Assembly (NCBI GenBank): GCA_038276395.1
Contig: JBBQAA010000055.1
Location: forward strand, 40,282-104,281
Direction of reading: 5' to 3'
Source: JBBQAA01 sp038276395
Lineage (GTDB): Bacteria; Actinomycetota; Thermoleophilia; Solirubrobacterales; Solirubrobacteraceae
Length of the DNA stretch: 64,000 bases
Notes under the pieces: generated by a model
The model's database searches: none
What the model was told of the DNA's origin: nothing
What the model saw: only the letters and a program-made list of their open reading frames with translations
Program-made: the position numbers and the translations under genes
Part shown: piece by piece, positions 8,142 to 16,251 of the stretch
Layout of the letters: the number at the start of each line of letters is the position of its first letter
Numbering within the stretch: position 1 is the first letter of the stretch

Positions 8142-8162
8142 ACTTCAGGAAGGCACGAACGC

Positions 8163-9515
8163 ATGACCGAGAACCTCGGCGAGGTCCGCGACCTCGCGAT
8201 CACTAACCCCTGGGCCGATTCGCTCGAGCGCTCGCTCGCGCGCCGCGGCCGGCAGTCCCCGCTGCGCTCCCTCCTGCGCGAGCGCGGGGGGACGGACCTC
8301 GCCGGGGCCGAGCCGTGGCTCGACTCCCTCTCCCGCTCGCGCGCGCGACGCGCGGCGGCGGCCCGGAACGCCGACGTCCTCGTGGGCCGCCGCAAGGCCT
8401 CCCTGGCCGCGCTCCTCGCCGTCGGCGCGCCGACCGGCGTGGCCCTGGCCGGCGGCGCGGCGAGCGCCGCGCCGGCGCTCGCCTCGATGCAGGGGCACAT
8501 GCTGAAGCGCGGCACCCGCGGCGGCGGGGTGGCGCGGCTGCAGCGCGCGCTCGGGATCGCGCCGGACGGGATCTTCGGCCCGCAGACGGCGCGCGCGGTC
8601 AAGGGCTTTCAGCGCGCTCACGGGCTCACGGTCGACGGGATCGCCGGCTCGGCCACGTGGGGCGCGCTCGGCGGCGCGGGCGCCCGCACGGCGGCGTCGT
8701 CCTCCCGCTCTGCGAGCGCGGCCGTCGCGCGGCTCGGCGGCGCCGCGCTCCGCCGCCTGCAGCGCGGGATCGGCGTGGCCGCCGACGGGATCTGGGGGCC
8801 GCAGACCGCGCGCGCGGTCCGGGCCTTCCAGGCCGCCCACGGGCTCGCCGTGGACGGCATCCCCGGCCCGCTCACGTTCGCGGCGCTCGGCGCCGGCAGC
8901 GCGCGCACCTCGCGCGTCGGGCTCTCGGCCGGCGGCGGGGGAGGCGTGCGCCGCCTGCAGTCGCTCCTCGGCGTCACCGCCGACGGCGTCTTCGGGCCCC
9001 AGACGAAGGCCGCCGTCGTCAGCTTCCAGCGCGGGCACGGGCTCGTGGCCGACGGGATCGTCGGCCCGGCGACGTGGAGCGGGCTCGGCGCGGGCTCGGG
9101 GCCGCTGCTGCGGATGCGCGGCCGGCCGAGTGCCGGCACGGCGACGAGCTCCAGCCCCGGTGTCGTCGCCCGCGTGATCGCGGCGGGCGACGCCATCGCC
9201 ACCCGGCCCTACGTCTACGGCGGGGGCCACGGGTCCTTCGTCTCGGCGGGCTACGACTGCTCGGGCTCCGTGTCCTACGCGCTACACGGCGGCGGGCTCA
9301 TCGCCGCCCCCGAGGACTCCTCGCAGCTCGAGTCCTACGGTGCGCCGGGCCCCGGCCGGTACATCACGATCTACGCCAACGCGGGGCACACCTGGATGAC
9401 CGTGGACGGCCGGCGCTTCGACACCTCGGCGATGTCGCAGACCGGCGGCTCGCGCTGGGGCGGCGGCGCGCGGTCCGGCGCCGGCTATGTCGTGCGCCAC
9501 CCCGTCGGGTACTGA
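8163..9515 (+). CDS. NlpC/P60-like endopeptidase with three PG-binding domains
   Basis: The 450-residue protein has an unusual hydrophilic N-terminus of about 75 residues, a hydrophobic stretch near 78-100 that may be a late signal or anchor, then three peptidoglycan-binding type 1 repeats at about 112-175, 195-250 and 258-320, each with a DGI/DGV-x-G-P-x-T core. The C-terminal domain from about 335 is NlpC/P60-like, with likely catalytic Cys366 in YDCSGSV and His409 in GHTWMTV. Such enzymes cleave stem peptides of the wall. A ribosome-binding site AGGAAGG (8147-8153) precedes the ATG, and the whole mRNA leader is a c-di-AMP riboswitch. Confidence 0.88.
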   Translation: MTENLGEVRDLAITNPWADSLERSLARRGRQSPLRSLLRERGGTDLAGAEPWLDSLSRSRARRAAAARNADVLVGRRKASLAALLAVGAPTGVALAGGAASAAPALASMQGHMLKRGTRGGGVARLQRALGIAPDGIFGPQTARAVKGFQRAHGLTVDGIAGSATWGALGGAGARTAASSSRSASAAVARLGGAALRRLQRGIGVAADGIWGPQTARAVRAFQAAHGLAVDGIPGPLTFAALGAGSARTSRVGLSAGGGGGVRRLQSLLGVTADGVFGPQTKAAVVSFQRGHGLVADGIVGPATWSGLGAGSGPLLRMRGRPSAGTATSSSPGVVARVIAAGDAIATRPYVYGGGHGSFVSAGYDCSGSVSYALHGGGLIAAPEDSSQLESYGAPGPGRYITIYANAGHTWMTVDGRRFDTSAMSQTGGSRWGGGARSGAGYVVRHPVGY

Positions 9516-9571
9516 GCACGCCGCCGACCCGCCGTTGCCGGGAGAGTCGGCTCCATCGTGGTCGACGACAG

Positions 9572-9609
9572 CGCGCCGCTCGCCTTGAGGCTCGGCCGGG
9601 GGCGGCGCG
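9572..9609. terminator. hairpin between convergent genes
   Basis: CGCGCCGC (9572-9579) and GCGGCGCG (9602-9609) form a perfect 8-bp stem between the end of the NlpC/P60 gene and the stop codon of the convergent hydrolase. There is only a TT after the stem, so it is a weak call for an intrinsic terminator serving one or both genes. Confidence 0.4.
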
Positions 9610-10293
9610 TTAGCCGAGCGCGGAGCCGAGCCAGCGCAGCGCCAGCGCCTGCAGCTCGCCGTCGCGCTGGACCGAGCGATGGTGCCCGCCGGGCACGACG
9701 ACGAGGCGCGAGCGCGGATCGGCGAACCGCTCGGCGAGCGCCCGCGAGTGGGCGACCGGCACCCGCTCGTCGCCCTCGGCGTGGAGGAGCAGGACGGGCC
9801 GCGCGAAGGCGGCCAGCGCGTCCCCGGCGTCGCGCTCGGCGAGCAGGCGCGTGAGGCCGGGACCGTCGGCCCGCAGGTCGAAGGCCCCGTCGCGGAGGCC
9901 GCGGATGAGCGCCTCGCTTTCGGCGGGGCAGATCGCCACGACCGCGCCGGCGCCTGCCGGCTCGGCCGCGAGCAGGGCCAGGCACCCGCCCAGGCTCGAG
10001 CCGCGCAGGGCGAGCGGCCCCGGGGGCAGGAGTCCTGCCATCGCCATCACGTCCTCGACGGCGCCGCCGCCGAGCGCGCCCTCGCTGTCGCCGTGGCCGC
10101 GCAGGTCGAAGCACAGCGCCGCGAGCCCGGCCGCGCGGCAGGCGCGCGCCCAGCCGTAGTGGCTCTCCTTGACCGAGCCCGCGCCGTGAAGCACGAGGAC
10201 GCCGCCGCGGGGCTCGGGCGGCGCGAAGAGCGCGTAGGCGAGGCCCTCGTGGGTCCCCTGCTCCTCCGGCGGCGTGAGCGAGATCGTGCGCAT
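9610..10293 (-). CDS. alpha/beta hydrolase, dienelactone hydrolase-like
   Basis: The 227-residue cytoplasmic protein has the alpha/beta-hydrolase layout: HGAGSVKES oxyanion loop near residue 37, nucleophile elbow GSSLGG near 97-102, an Asp in EGDERVPV near 178 and a catalytic His in GGHHRS near 208. The substrate is not evident. It starts with an ATG at 10293, 22 bases from the lysA start on the other strand; a GATCAT hexamer on its own strand ends 9 bases before the ATG and overlaps the lysA -10 hexamer. Related to serine hydrolases of the DLH or BAAT families. Confidence 0.78.
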   Translation of the reverse strand: MRTISLTPPEEQGTHEGLAYALFAPPEPRGGVLVLHGAGSVKESHYGWARACRAAGLAALCFDLRGHGDSEGALGGGAVEDVMAMAGLLPPGPLALRGSSLGGCLALLAAEPAGAGAVVAICPAESEALIRGLRDGAFDLRADGPGLTRLLAERDAGDALAAFARPVLLLHAEGDERVPVAHSRALAERFADPRSRLVVVPGGHHRSVQRDGELQALALRWLGSALG

Positions 10294-10315
10294 CCCTTTG
10301 GCATGATCGCGCCTG

Positions 10316-11572
10316 ATGGCCGACCTCCCCCTCGCCGCCCTGCTCCCGCGCGGGTCGGCCGTCGCCGCCGATGGCCGGCTGTCGGTCGGCGGCTGCGACG
10401 TGGGCGAGCTCGCCGAGCGGTTCGGCACCCCCGCCTACCTCGTGGCGGAGGACGACCTGCGCTCGCGCGCGCGGGAGATGGTTGCGGCCCTCGCCGGGCA
10501 TCCGGGCGGCGGTGAGGTCGTCTTCGCCTCCAAGGCCTTCCCCTGCACGGCGGTCTACCGCCTGTTCGCCGAGGAGGGGCTCGGCTGCGACGTCGCCTCG
10601 GGCGGGGAGCTCTTCATGGCGCTGGCCGCCGGCTTCCCGCCTGAGCGGATCTACCTGCACGGCAACGCCAAGTCCGAGGCCGAGATCGTCGCCGCGCTGG
10701 CGGCCGCGGTCGGACACATCGTCGTCGACTCCGCTGACGACCTCGACAAGCTCGAGCGCCTCGCCGAGCGCGATCAGGACGTCCTGCTCCGCGTCACGCC
10801 CGGCGTCGAGGCCGACACCCACCACGCGGTGGCCACCGGGCACGCGGGCTCGAAGTTCGGGGTCCGGCTGAGCGACGCCCCCGCCGCGATCGCCCGGATC
10901 GAGGCCTCCCGTCACCTCCGCCTGCGCGGGCTGCACATGCACATCGGCTCCCAGCTCTTCGACCTCGAGCCCTACCGCGCGGGGCTCGCCGCGCTCGCCT
11001 CGCTCGGGTCCTTCCCCGTGGTCGACGCGGGCGGCGGGCTGGCCGCGACCTACCTCACGGATGACCCCGCGCCGGCGCCCGAGGTGTGGGTGGCGGGCAT
11101 CCTCGCCGCCGTCTCCGAGCTCATGGGGGAGGGCGTGCGCGTCGTCATCGAGCCGGGGCGCGCGCTCGTGGCCGCCGGGTGCGTCACCGTGTACCGGGTG
11201 GAGACGGTCAAGCGGAACGCCTCGACCTGGGTCGCCGTGGACGGCGGGATGTCCGACAACCTGCGCCCGATGCTCTACGACGCGCGCTACGAGGCGGTCA
11301 TCGCCGACCGCGTCCACCTGACCGGCGGGGAGCGCTGCCGCGTCGCGGGCAAGCACTGCGAGTCGGGCGATGTCATCGTCGCCGAGGCCCATCTGCCCGA
11401 CCCGCGCCCCGGCGATCTCCTCGTCACCCCGGCCACCGGCGCCTACGTCCACGCCATGGCCAACAACTACAACGGCGTGCCGCGGCCGCCCGTCGTCTTC
11501 TGCTCGGATGGGAGCGCGCGGGCGGTCGTGCGCCGCGAGACCTACGAAGACCTCCTCGTCCGCGATGCCTGA
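10316..11572 (+). CDS. lysA: diaminopimelate decarboxylase
   Basis: The 418-residue PLP enzyme decarboxylates meso-diaminopimelate to L-lysine, the last step of lysine synthesis. The PLP lysine is Lys73 in FASKAFPC; further family marks are the HGNAKSEAE segment, the HMHIGSQ segment near residue 210, EPGRALVA near 280 and the C-terminal CESGDV and NNYNG elements. Length is normal. The ATG sits 8 bases after CATGAT (10302-10307), fitting a leaderless start. It heads an operon with hom, thrC and thrB, joining the lysine and threonine branches of the aspartate pathway; its stop overlaps the hom start by 8 bases. Confidence 0.95.
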   Translation: MADLPLAALLPRGSAVAADGRLSVGGCDVGELAERFGTPAYLVAEDDLRSRAREMVAALAGHPGGGEVVFASKAFPCTAVYRLFAEEGLGCDVASGGELFMALAAGFPPERIYLHGNAKSEAEIVAALAAAVGHIVVDSADDLDKLERLAERDQDVLLRVTPGVEADTHHAVATGHAGSKFGVRLSDAPAAIARIEASRHLRLRGLHMHIGSQLFDLEPYRAGLAALASLGSFPVVDAGGGLAATYLTDDPAPAPEVWVAGILAAVSELMGEGVRVVIEPGRALVAAGCVTVYRVETVKRNASTWVAVDGGMSDNLRPMLYDARYEAVIADRVHLTGGERCRVAGKHCESGDVIVAEAHLPDPRPGDLLVTPATGAYVHAMANNYNGVPRPPVVFCSDGSARAVVRRETYEDLLVRDA

Positions 11573-12785
11573 GTTCCGCGTCGGCCTGCTCGGCCACGGG
11601 ACCGTGGGCGCCGCCTTCGCGGCGCTGCTCCCGGAGCGGGCGGCGCACGTGGAGCACCTGACGGGTCGCCGCCCGGTCATCTCTGGGGTGCTCACCCGCT
11701 CGCGCGGGTCGTTTGCGGAGATCCTCGACGGCTCGGATCTGGTCGTCGAGCTGCTGGGCGGGATCTCCCCCGCCCGCGAGCACGTCCTCGCCGCGATGGC
11801 GGCGGGCCGGCACGTGGTCACGGCCAACAAGCAGCTCCTCTCTCAGCACGGGGAGGAGCTGTGGGACGTCGCGCGCGAGCACGGTGTGCAGCTCCGCTTC
11901 GAGGCGGCGGTGGCGGGGGTCGTCCCGGTGATCCGCGTGCTGCAGGAGTCGTTGGCCGCCGCCCACGTCGAGCGCCTGCACGGGATCGTCAACGGGACGA
12001 CGAACTTCATCCTCTCCGAGATGGCCCGCACCGGCGCCTCCTACGCCGAGGCGCTGAGCGAGGCGCAGGCGCTCGGCTACGCCGAGTCCGACCCGACCGA
12101 CGACGTGACCGGGAGGGACGCCGCGGCGAAGATGGCAAACCTCGCGCGCCTGGCCTTCGACACGCCCGTCCACCTCGACCAGGTCCCCTACGAGGGGATC
12201 GAGGAGATCACCGCCGACGACCTCGAGTACGCGCGCGAGCTGGGGCTCGGGCTGAAGCTGATCGGCACGGCCGAGCGGATCGACGGCGGGCTCTCCGTGC
12301 GCGTGCACCCCGCCTTCCTCTACCCGGGACATCCGCTGGCCCAGGTCGGCGGGCCGTTCAACGCGGTCACGGTGGAGTCCGAGGCGATCACCGAGATCAC
12401 CATGTCCGGGCCCGGCGCGGGGGGGCCGCAGACGGCGAGCGCGGTGCTCGGAGACGTCATCTCGGCGATGATCCCGCCCGCCTCGACCCCGAAGCCGTCG
12501 GCTCGGCTGGCGATCGTCCCCGACGTCGCCTCCGCCTTCTACCTCCACCTCGAGGTGGCCGACGAGCCGGGGGTGCTCGCCCAGGTGGCGGAGATCCTCG
12601 GTCTGCAGGGGATCTCGGTCAAGTCCGTCGTGCAGAAGGGCCTCGGCGGCGACGCGCGGCTCGTCATGGTCGTCCACCCGGTGCTCGAGACGCGCTTCTT
12701 CGGGGCGCTCGAGCTGATCGCCCGCCTCGACTTCGTGCGCGGGCGCCCACGGGCCATCCGGGTCATCGAGGAGGAGTTCGTCTGA
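11565..12785 (+). CDS. hom: homoserine dehydrogenase
   Basis: The 406-residue enzyme reduces aspartate semialdehyde to homoserine. The Rossmann glycine motif GLLGHGTVG is at residues 7-15, the catalytic domain has HGIVNGTTNFIL and AESDPTDDV with the active-site Lys nearby in GRDAAAKM, and a C-terminal ACT domain from about 325 (YLHLEVADEPGVLAQV) is the usual site of threonine feedback. The cofactor domain is about 20 residues shorter than in the Bacillus enzyme between the second and third strands. The ATG at 11565 overlaps the lysA stop by 8 bases; a longer frame upstream is coincidental. Confidence 0.94.
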   Translation: MPEFRVGLLGHGTVGAAFAALLPERAAHVEHLTGRRPVISGVLTRSRGSFAEILDGSDLVVELLGGISPAREHVLAAMAAGRHVVTANKQLLSQHGEELWDVAREHGVQLRFEAAVAGVVPVIRVLQESLAAAHVERLHGIVNGTTNFILSEMARTGASYAEALSEAQALGYAESDPTDDVTGRDAAAKMANLARLAFDTPVHLDQVPYEGIEEITADDLEYARELGLGLKLIGTAERIDGGLSVRVHPAFLYPGHPLAQVGGPFNAVTVESEAITEITMSGPGAGGPQTASAVLGDVISAMIPPASTPKPSARLAIVPDVASAFYLHLEVADEPGVLAQVAEILGLQGISVKSVVQKGLGGDARLVMVVHPVLETRFFGALELIARLDFVRGRPRAIRVIEEEFV

Positions 12786-12796
12786 GGGGCGGGGGG

Positions 12797-13801
12797 CTGA
12801 TAGAGCGCTACCGCGAGCGGCTGCCCTTCGCTCCCGGCGACCCGGTCGTCTCGCTGGCTGAGGGCTCGACGCCGCTCGTGTCCGCGCCGAGGCTGTCGGC
12901 GCGGACGGGGGCCGAGGTGTGGCTGAAGCTCGAGGGCGCGAACCCCACGGGATCCTTCAAGGACCGCGGGATGACCTGTGCCGTCTCGGCCGCCGTGCGC
13001 GAGGGGGCCGAGGCGGTCATCTGCGCCTCGACCGGCAACACGGCCGCGAGCGCGGCGGCCTACGCGGCGCGCGCCGGGTTGCGCGGTGCGGTCATCGTCC
13101 CCGAGGGGAAGATCGCCACGGGCAAGCTTGCCCAGGCGCTCGTCCACGGGGCGCGGGTGATCGCGCTGCGCGGGAACTTCGACGACGCGCTGCGGCTCGT
13201 CCGCGAGCTGTGCGAGCGCCACCCGATAGCGCTCGTCAACTCGGTCAATCCCTTCCGGCTCGAGGGTCAGAAGACCGGCGCCTTCGAGATCGCCGAGGAG
13301 ATCGGGGCGATCGACGCACTGTGCATCCCCGTCGGCAACGCCGGGAACATCTCGGCCTACCGCAAGGGGTTCGTCGAGCTCGGGGAGTCGGCGCCGGCCA
13401 TGCACGGCTTCCAGGCCGAGGGGGCGGCGCCGCTCGTGCTCGGGCATCCCGTCGAGCGCCCGGAGACGGTGGCCAGTGCGATCCGGATCGGCAACCCCGC
13501 GCGCTGGGAGGAGGCGATGGACGCCGTCACCTCCTCGGGCGGGGCCATCGCCGCGGTGAGCGACGCGCAGATCCTCGACGCCTACCGGTTCCTGGCGGGG
13601 GAGGAGGGCGTCTTCTGCGAGCCCGCCTCGGCGGCGTCGGTGGCCGGCCTGCTCGCCCACGGCGCGGGGGGCGCGGAGCGGATCGTCTGCGTGCTCACCG
13701 GCCACGGCCTCAAGGACCCGCAGACCGCACTCGAGCGGGCGGGCGCGGTCGTGCCCTGCACGCCGGAGATCGACGCGGTCGAGGCGGCGGTCCTGTCCTG
13801 A
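12797..13801 (+). CDS. thrC: threonine synthase, apparent CTG start
   Basis: The 334-residue PLP enzyme converts O-phosphohomoserine to threonine. PLP Lys55 lies in GSFKDRGM, the phosphate loop is STGNTAASAAA, and the glycine-rich GNAGNIS segment is near residue 184. The N-terminus LIERYRERLPF is the normal family start, yet the frame has no ATG, GTG or TTG before it; the first usable canonical codon would delete the EGSTPLV substrate segment. The CTG at 12797, just after a GGGGCGGGGGG run acting as ribosome-binding site, is the best start. It lies 11 bases after the hom stop and is followed by thrB. Confidence 0.9.
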   Translation: MIERYRERLPFAPGDPVVSLAEGSTPLVSAPRLSARTGAEVWLKLEGANPTGSFKDRGMTCAVSAAVREGAEAVICASTGNTAASAAAYAARAGLRGAVIVPEGKIATGKLAQALVHGARVIALRGNFDDALRLVRELCERHPIALVNSVNPFRLEGQKTGAFEIAEEIGAIDALCIPVGNAGNISAYRKGFVELGESAPAMHGFQAEGAAPLVLGHPVERPETVASAIRIGNPARWEEAMDAVTSSGGAIAAVSDAQILDAYRFLAGEEGVFCEPASAASVAGLLAHGAGGAERIVCVLTGHGLKDPQTALERAGAVVPCTPEIDAVEAAVLS

Positions 13802-13811
13802 TGGGGCGCTG

Positions 13812-14666
13812 ATGCGTCGCCGTCGGCTCGTGCGTGTCCCCGCCTCCTCGGCCAACCTCGGGCCGGGCTTCGACTCGATGGCGGCGGCGCTCGCGCTGCA
13901 CCTGGAGGTCGAGGTGGTGGAGACGGGCACCTTCGGGGTGGAGTCGGAGCTCCCCATCGCCAGGTCCAGGCGGAACCTCCTCGTGCGGGGCTTCGAGCGC
14001 CTGCATCCGGCCGACGGCTTCCTGTTCCGGATCCGCTCGGGGATACCGTTCTCCGGCGGGCTCGGCTCGAGCGCCGCGGCCTACGTGGCCGGGCTCATGG
14101 CCGCCGACCACATCTTCGAGCTGGACGCCGACCTGCTCGCGCTGGCCACCGAGCTCGAGGGGCACTCGGACAACGTCGCGGCGGCGCTCTCGGGCGGGTT
14201 CGTGGTGTGCGCCGAGGGGCGCGTGGCGCGCTGGGAGGCGCCCGCCGGTCTCGAGGCCGTGCTCGTCGTGCCCCACGACGGGGTGCGCACGCGGGAGGCG
14301 CGGGCGGCGCTCCCGCCCGAGGTCCCGCTCGCCGATGCCGCGTTCAACGCCGCCCATGCGGCGATGCTCGCGCTCGGGCTGGCGCAGGGGGACTGGGATC
14401 TCGTCTCCCGCGGTCTCGCCGATCGCCTCCACCAGGACGCCCGCGCTCACCTCTTCCCGCGCTCGGCCGTCCTGCTCGACCGCGCCCGCGAGCTGGGCGC
14501 CCTGGGGGCGACGGTCTCGGGGGCGGGGCCGACCGTCCTCTTCTGGGCGCACTACGAGCAGACGCGCGGGGTCGTCGAGCGCCTGACGCCCGAATGCGAG
14601 GGCTGGGCCGAGGTCATGCGTGTGCCCTTCGAGCCCATGGGCGCTGACGTGCGCGAGATCGAATAG
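13812..14666 (+). CDS. thrB: homoserine kinase
   Basis: The 284-residue GHMP-family kinase phosphorylates homoserine with ATP, feeding threonine synthase. Motif 1 is PASSANLGPGFD at residues 10-21, the ATP-binding motif is SGGLGSSAAAY near 80-90, and motif 3 is ATVSGAGPTVLF near 235-246. It starts 10 bases after the thrC stop and ends the operon, followed by a strong hairpin. Length is slightly short of the usual 300. Confidence 0.94.
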   Translation: MRRRRLVRVPASSANLGPGFDSMAAALALHLEVEVVETGTFGVESELPIARSRRNLLVRGFERLHPADGFLFRIRSGIPFSGGLGSSAAAYVAGLMAADHIFELDADLLALATELEGHSDNVAAALSGGFVVCAEGRVARWEAPAGLEAVLVVPHDGVRTREARAALPPEVPLADAAFNAAHAAMLALGLAQGDWDLVSRGLADRLHQDARAHLFPRSAVLLDRARELGALGATVSGAGPTVLFWAHYEQTRGVVERLTPECEGWAEVMRVPFEPMGADVREIE

Positions 14667-14670
14667 CGAG

Positions 14671-14698
14671 CGCGGGGGAGGGACTGTCCCTCCCCGCG
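14671..14698. terminator. bidirectional hairpin terminator
   Basis: A GC-rich stem of about 12 bp (CGCGGGGGAGGGA against TCCCTCCCCGCG, one bulged G) with a tiny loop fills the gap between thrB and the convergent L,D-transpeptidase gene. It has no T-run, which is common for terminators in high-GC actinobacteria, and its position suggests that it serves both genes. Confidence 0.65.
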
Positions 14699-15430
14699 TC
14701 AGCGGTGGATGAACAACGGCGTTCCGAGCGGGACGTGGCGTACGAGCCAGGCGACGTCGGCGCGGCGGGCGCGGAGGCAGCCGTGGCTGGCGGCCGAGCC
14801 GATCGAGCCCGGAGCGGAGGTGCCGTGGATGGCGATGCGATCGCCGCCGCCCCACCCCTGGGCGATCAGCGGCTGGTGGCCGGAGAGGGCGAGCGCTCCG
14901 TAGCCGTAAGGGGAGCTGTCGGCGAAGCGGAGCTTGTCGGTCACCGCGAAGCGCCCGAGCGGGGTCGGCGTGGCGGGCGTGCCCACGGCCACCGGGACGC
15001 GGCGGACCACCCGGCCCGCGTGGCGCACGACGGCGCGGCGCGCACCGAGTGAGGCGTCGATCCGCCAGTCCACGGCGAACTCGAGCACGCGCCCGGTCCT
15101 GATCCAGCCCGCCCGTCCGTTCGGCAGCTCGGGCGCGAGCACGCGGAGCCACGCGCCGCGGCGGGCCACGACCCCGAGGATGCGCGGGGAGCGGAACTCC
15201 GTGCGCATCCGCAGCCGGGCGAGGATCCGGCCGCCGCTTGGGCGCTCGCGGAGTACGCCCGGCGCGAGCAGAAGCGCCGAGGCGAAGGCCGGGCGGCCGG
15301 CGGGAACCGGCGGGGAGGCTCCGCCGCTCGGCGCCGCGCCCGCGCCGCCCGCGCCGAGCCCCGCGATCCCCGCGATCGCCAGCGCGGCGAGCACGGCGGA
15401 CGCCGCCCCGGCTGCGCTCGCCCGGCGCAC
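14699..15430 (-). CDS. L,D-transpeptidase (YkuD domain)
   Basis: The 243-residue exported protein has a signal peptide/anchor at about residues 7-34, an SH3-like middle, and a C-terminal YkuD domain from about 120. The catalytic signature is HGTSAP followed by ASHGCLRA, with the nucleophile Cys near residue 221. L,D-transpeptidases make 3-3 cross-links in peptidoglycan or attach proteins to it. The GTG at 15430 lies 6 bases after the parA stop, so the two genes are probably co-transcribed, although functions look unrelated. It converges with thrB over a shared terminator. Confidence 0.88.
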   Translation of the reverse strand: MRRASAAGAASAVLAALAIAGIAGLGAGGAGAAPSGGASPPVPAGRPAFASALLLAPGVLRERPSGGRILARLRMRTEFRSPRILGVVARRGAWLRVLAPELPNGRAGWIRTGRVLEFAVDWRIDASLGARRAVVRHAGRVVRRVPVAVGTPATPTPLGRFAVTDKLRFADSSPYGYGALALSGHQPLIAQGWGGGDRIAIHGTSAPGSIGSAASHGCLRARRADVAWLVRHVPLGTPLFIHR

Positions 15431-15436
15431 CGCGCC

Positions 15437-16240
15437 CTACGCGCGCGCCGGGGCGCCACCGGCCGCGGGGGCGAGCGCGCGTACGCGCTTCTGCGCGCCG
15501 GCCTGGCCCAGGCGCCCGAGCAGCTCGGCCGCCACCTCGAGGTAGTCGCGCCCGAGGTCCGGCCGGTAGTCGAGGATCGAGACGCCGCGCTCGGCCGACT
15601 CGGCGTAGGCGATCGACTGGCGGATCGTCGTGGGCAGGAGCTTCTCGGCGAAGTGCTCCTTGAGCGAGTCGTAGGCCTCCCGCGAATGGCGGGTGCGCAT
15701 GTCGGCGATGTTGAGGATCACGCCGAGCCACTCGAGACCGGGGTTCAGGCCGTCGCGCGCCAGCTCGATCACCTCGAGGGCCTGCTCGACGCCCTGCATC
15801 GCGAAGTACTGGGCCTCGGCGGAGAGCAGCGCGTGATCGGCGGCGACGAGGGCGTTGACCGTGAGCAGTCCGAGTGCCGGCGGGCAGTCGATCAGGATGA
15901 GGTCGTAGTCCGAGCGGACGTCCTTGAGCGCGCGGCGCAGCGTCAGCTCACGGCCCATCTTGCCGCCGAGCACGAGCTCCGCCTCGGCCAGGCCGAGGTT
16001 CGCGGGGATCACGCCGCCGTGGATCGCGCCCCTCGCCTTGGCGCTGCCGAGCAGCACCTCGGCCGCCGTCGGCTCGGCGTTCGGGTCGACGTCGAAGTAG
16101 TCCGAGAGGTTGCCCTGCGGGTCGAGGTCGACGGCGAGCGTCTCCAGGCCGGCGCGCCGGAAGACGTCCGCGAGCGTGCGGACCGTCGTGGTCTTGCCGG
16201 TACCGCCCTTCTGGGAGAGGATCGCGATGACGTCCGCCAT
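15437..16240 (-). CDS. ParA/Soj-family ATPase
   Basis: The 267-residue protein has the deviant Walker A KGGTGKTTT at residues 11-19, Walker A' DLDPQGNLS near 39-47 and Walker B LILIDCPPALG near 115-125, the set typical of ParA/Soj ATPases that position chromosomes, plasmids or protein complexes on the nucleoid. The C-terminal 20 residues are Ala-rich and basic. No parB or parS is visible nearby, so it is not the chromosomal parAB pair. The ATG at 16240 follows TAGCCT by 8 bases; the TAG of that hexamer is also the stop codon of the upstream FHA gene. Confidence 0.9.
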   Translation of the reverse strand: MADVIAILSQKGGTGKTTTVRTLADVFRRAGLETLAVDLDPQGNLSDYFDVDPNAEPTAAEVLLGSAKARGAIHGGVIPANLGLAEAELVLGGKMGRELTLRRALKDVRSDYDLILIDCPPALGLLTVNALVAADHALLSAEAQYFAMQGVEQALEVIELARDGLNPGLEWLGVILNIADMRTRHSREAYDSLKEHFAEKLLPTTIRQSIAYAESAERGVSILDYRPDLGRDYLEVAAELLGRLGQAGAQKRVRALAPAAGGAPARA

Positions 16241-16251
16241 GGCGGACGAGG

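Noticed and set aside
11370..11564. Extended N-terminus of homoserine dehydrogenase
   Set aside because: The extension is antisense-like Pro/Ser/Thr sequence inside lysA; the Rossmann motif directly follows the ATG at 11565.
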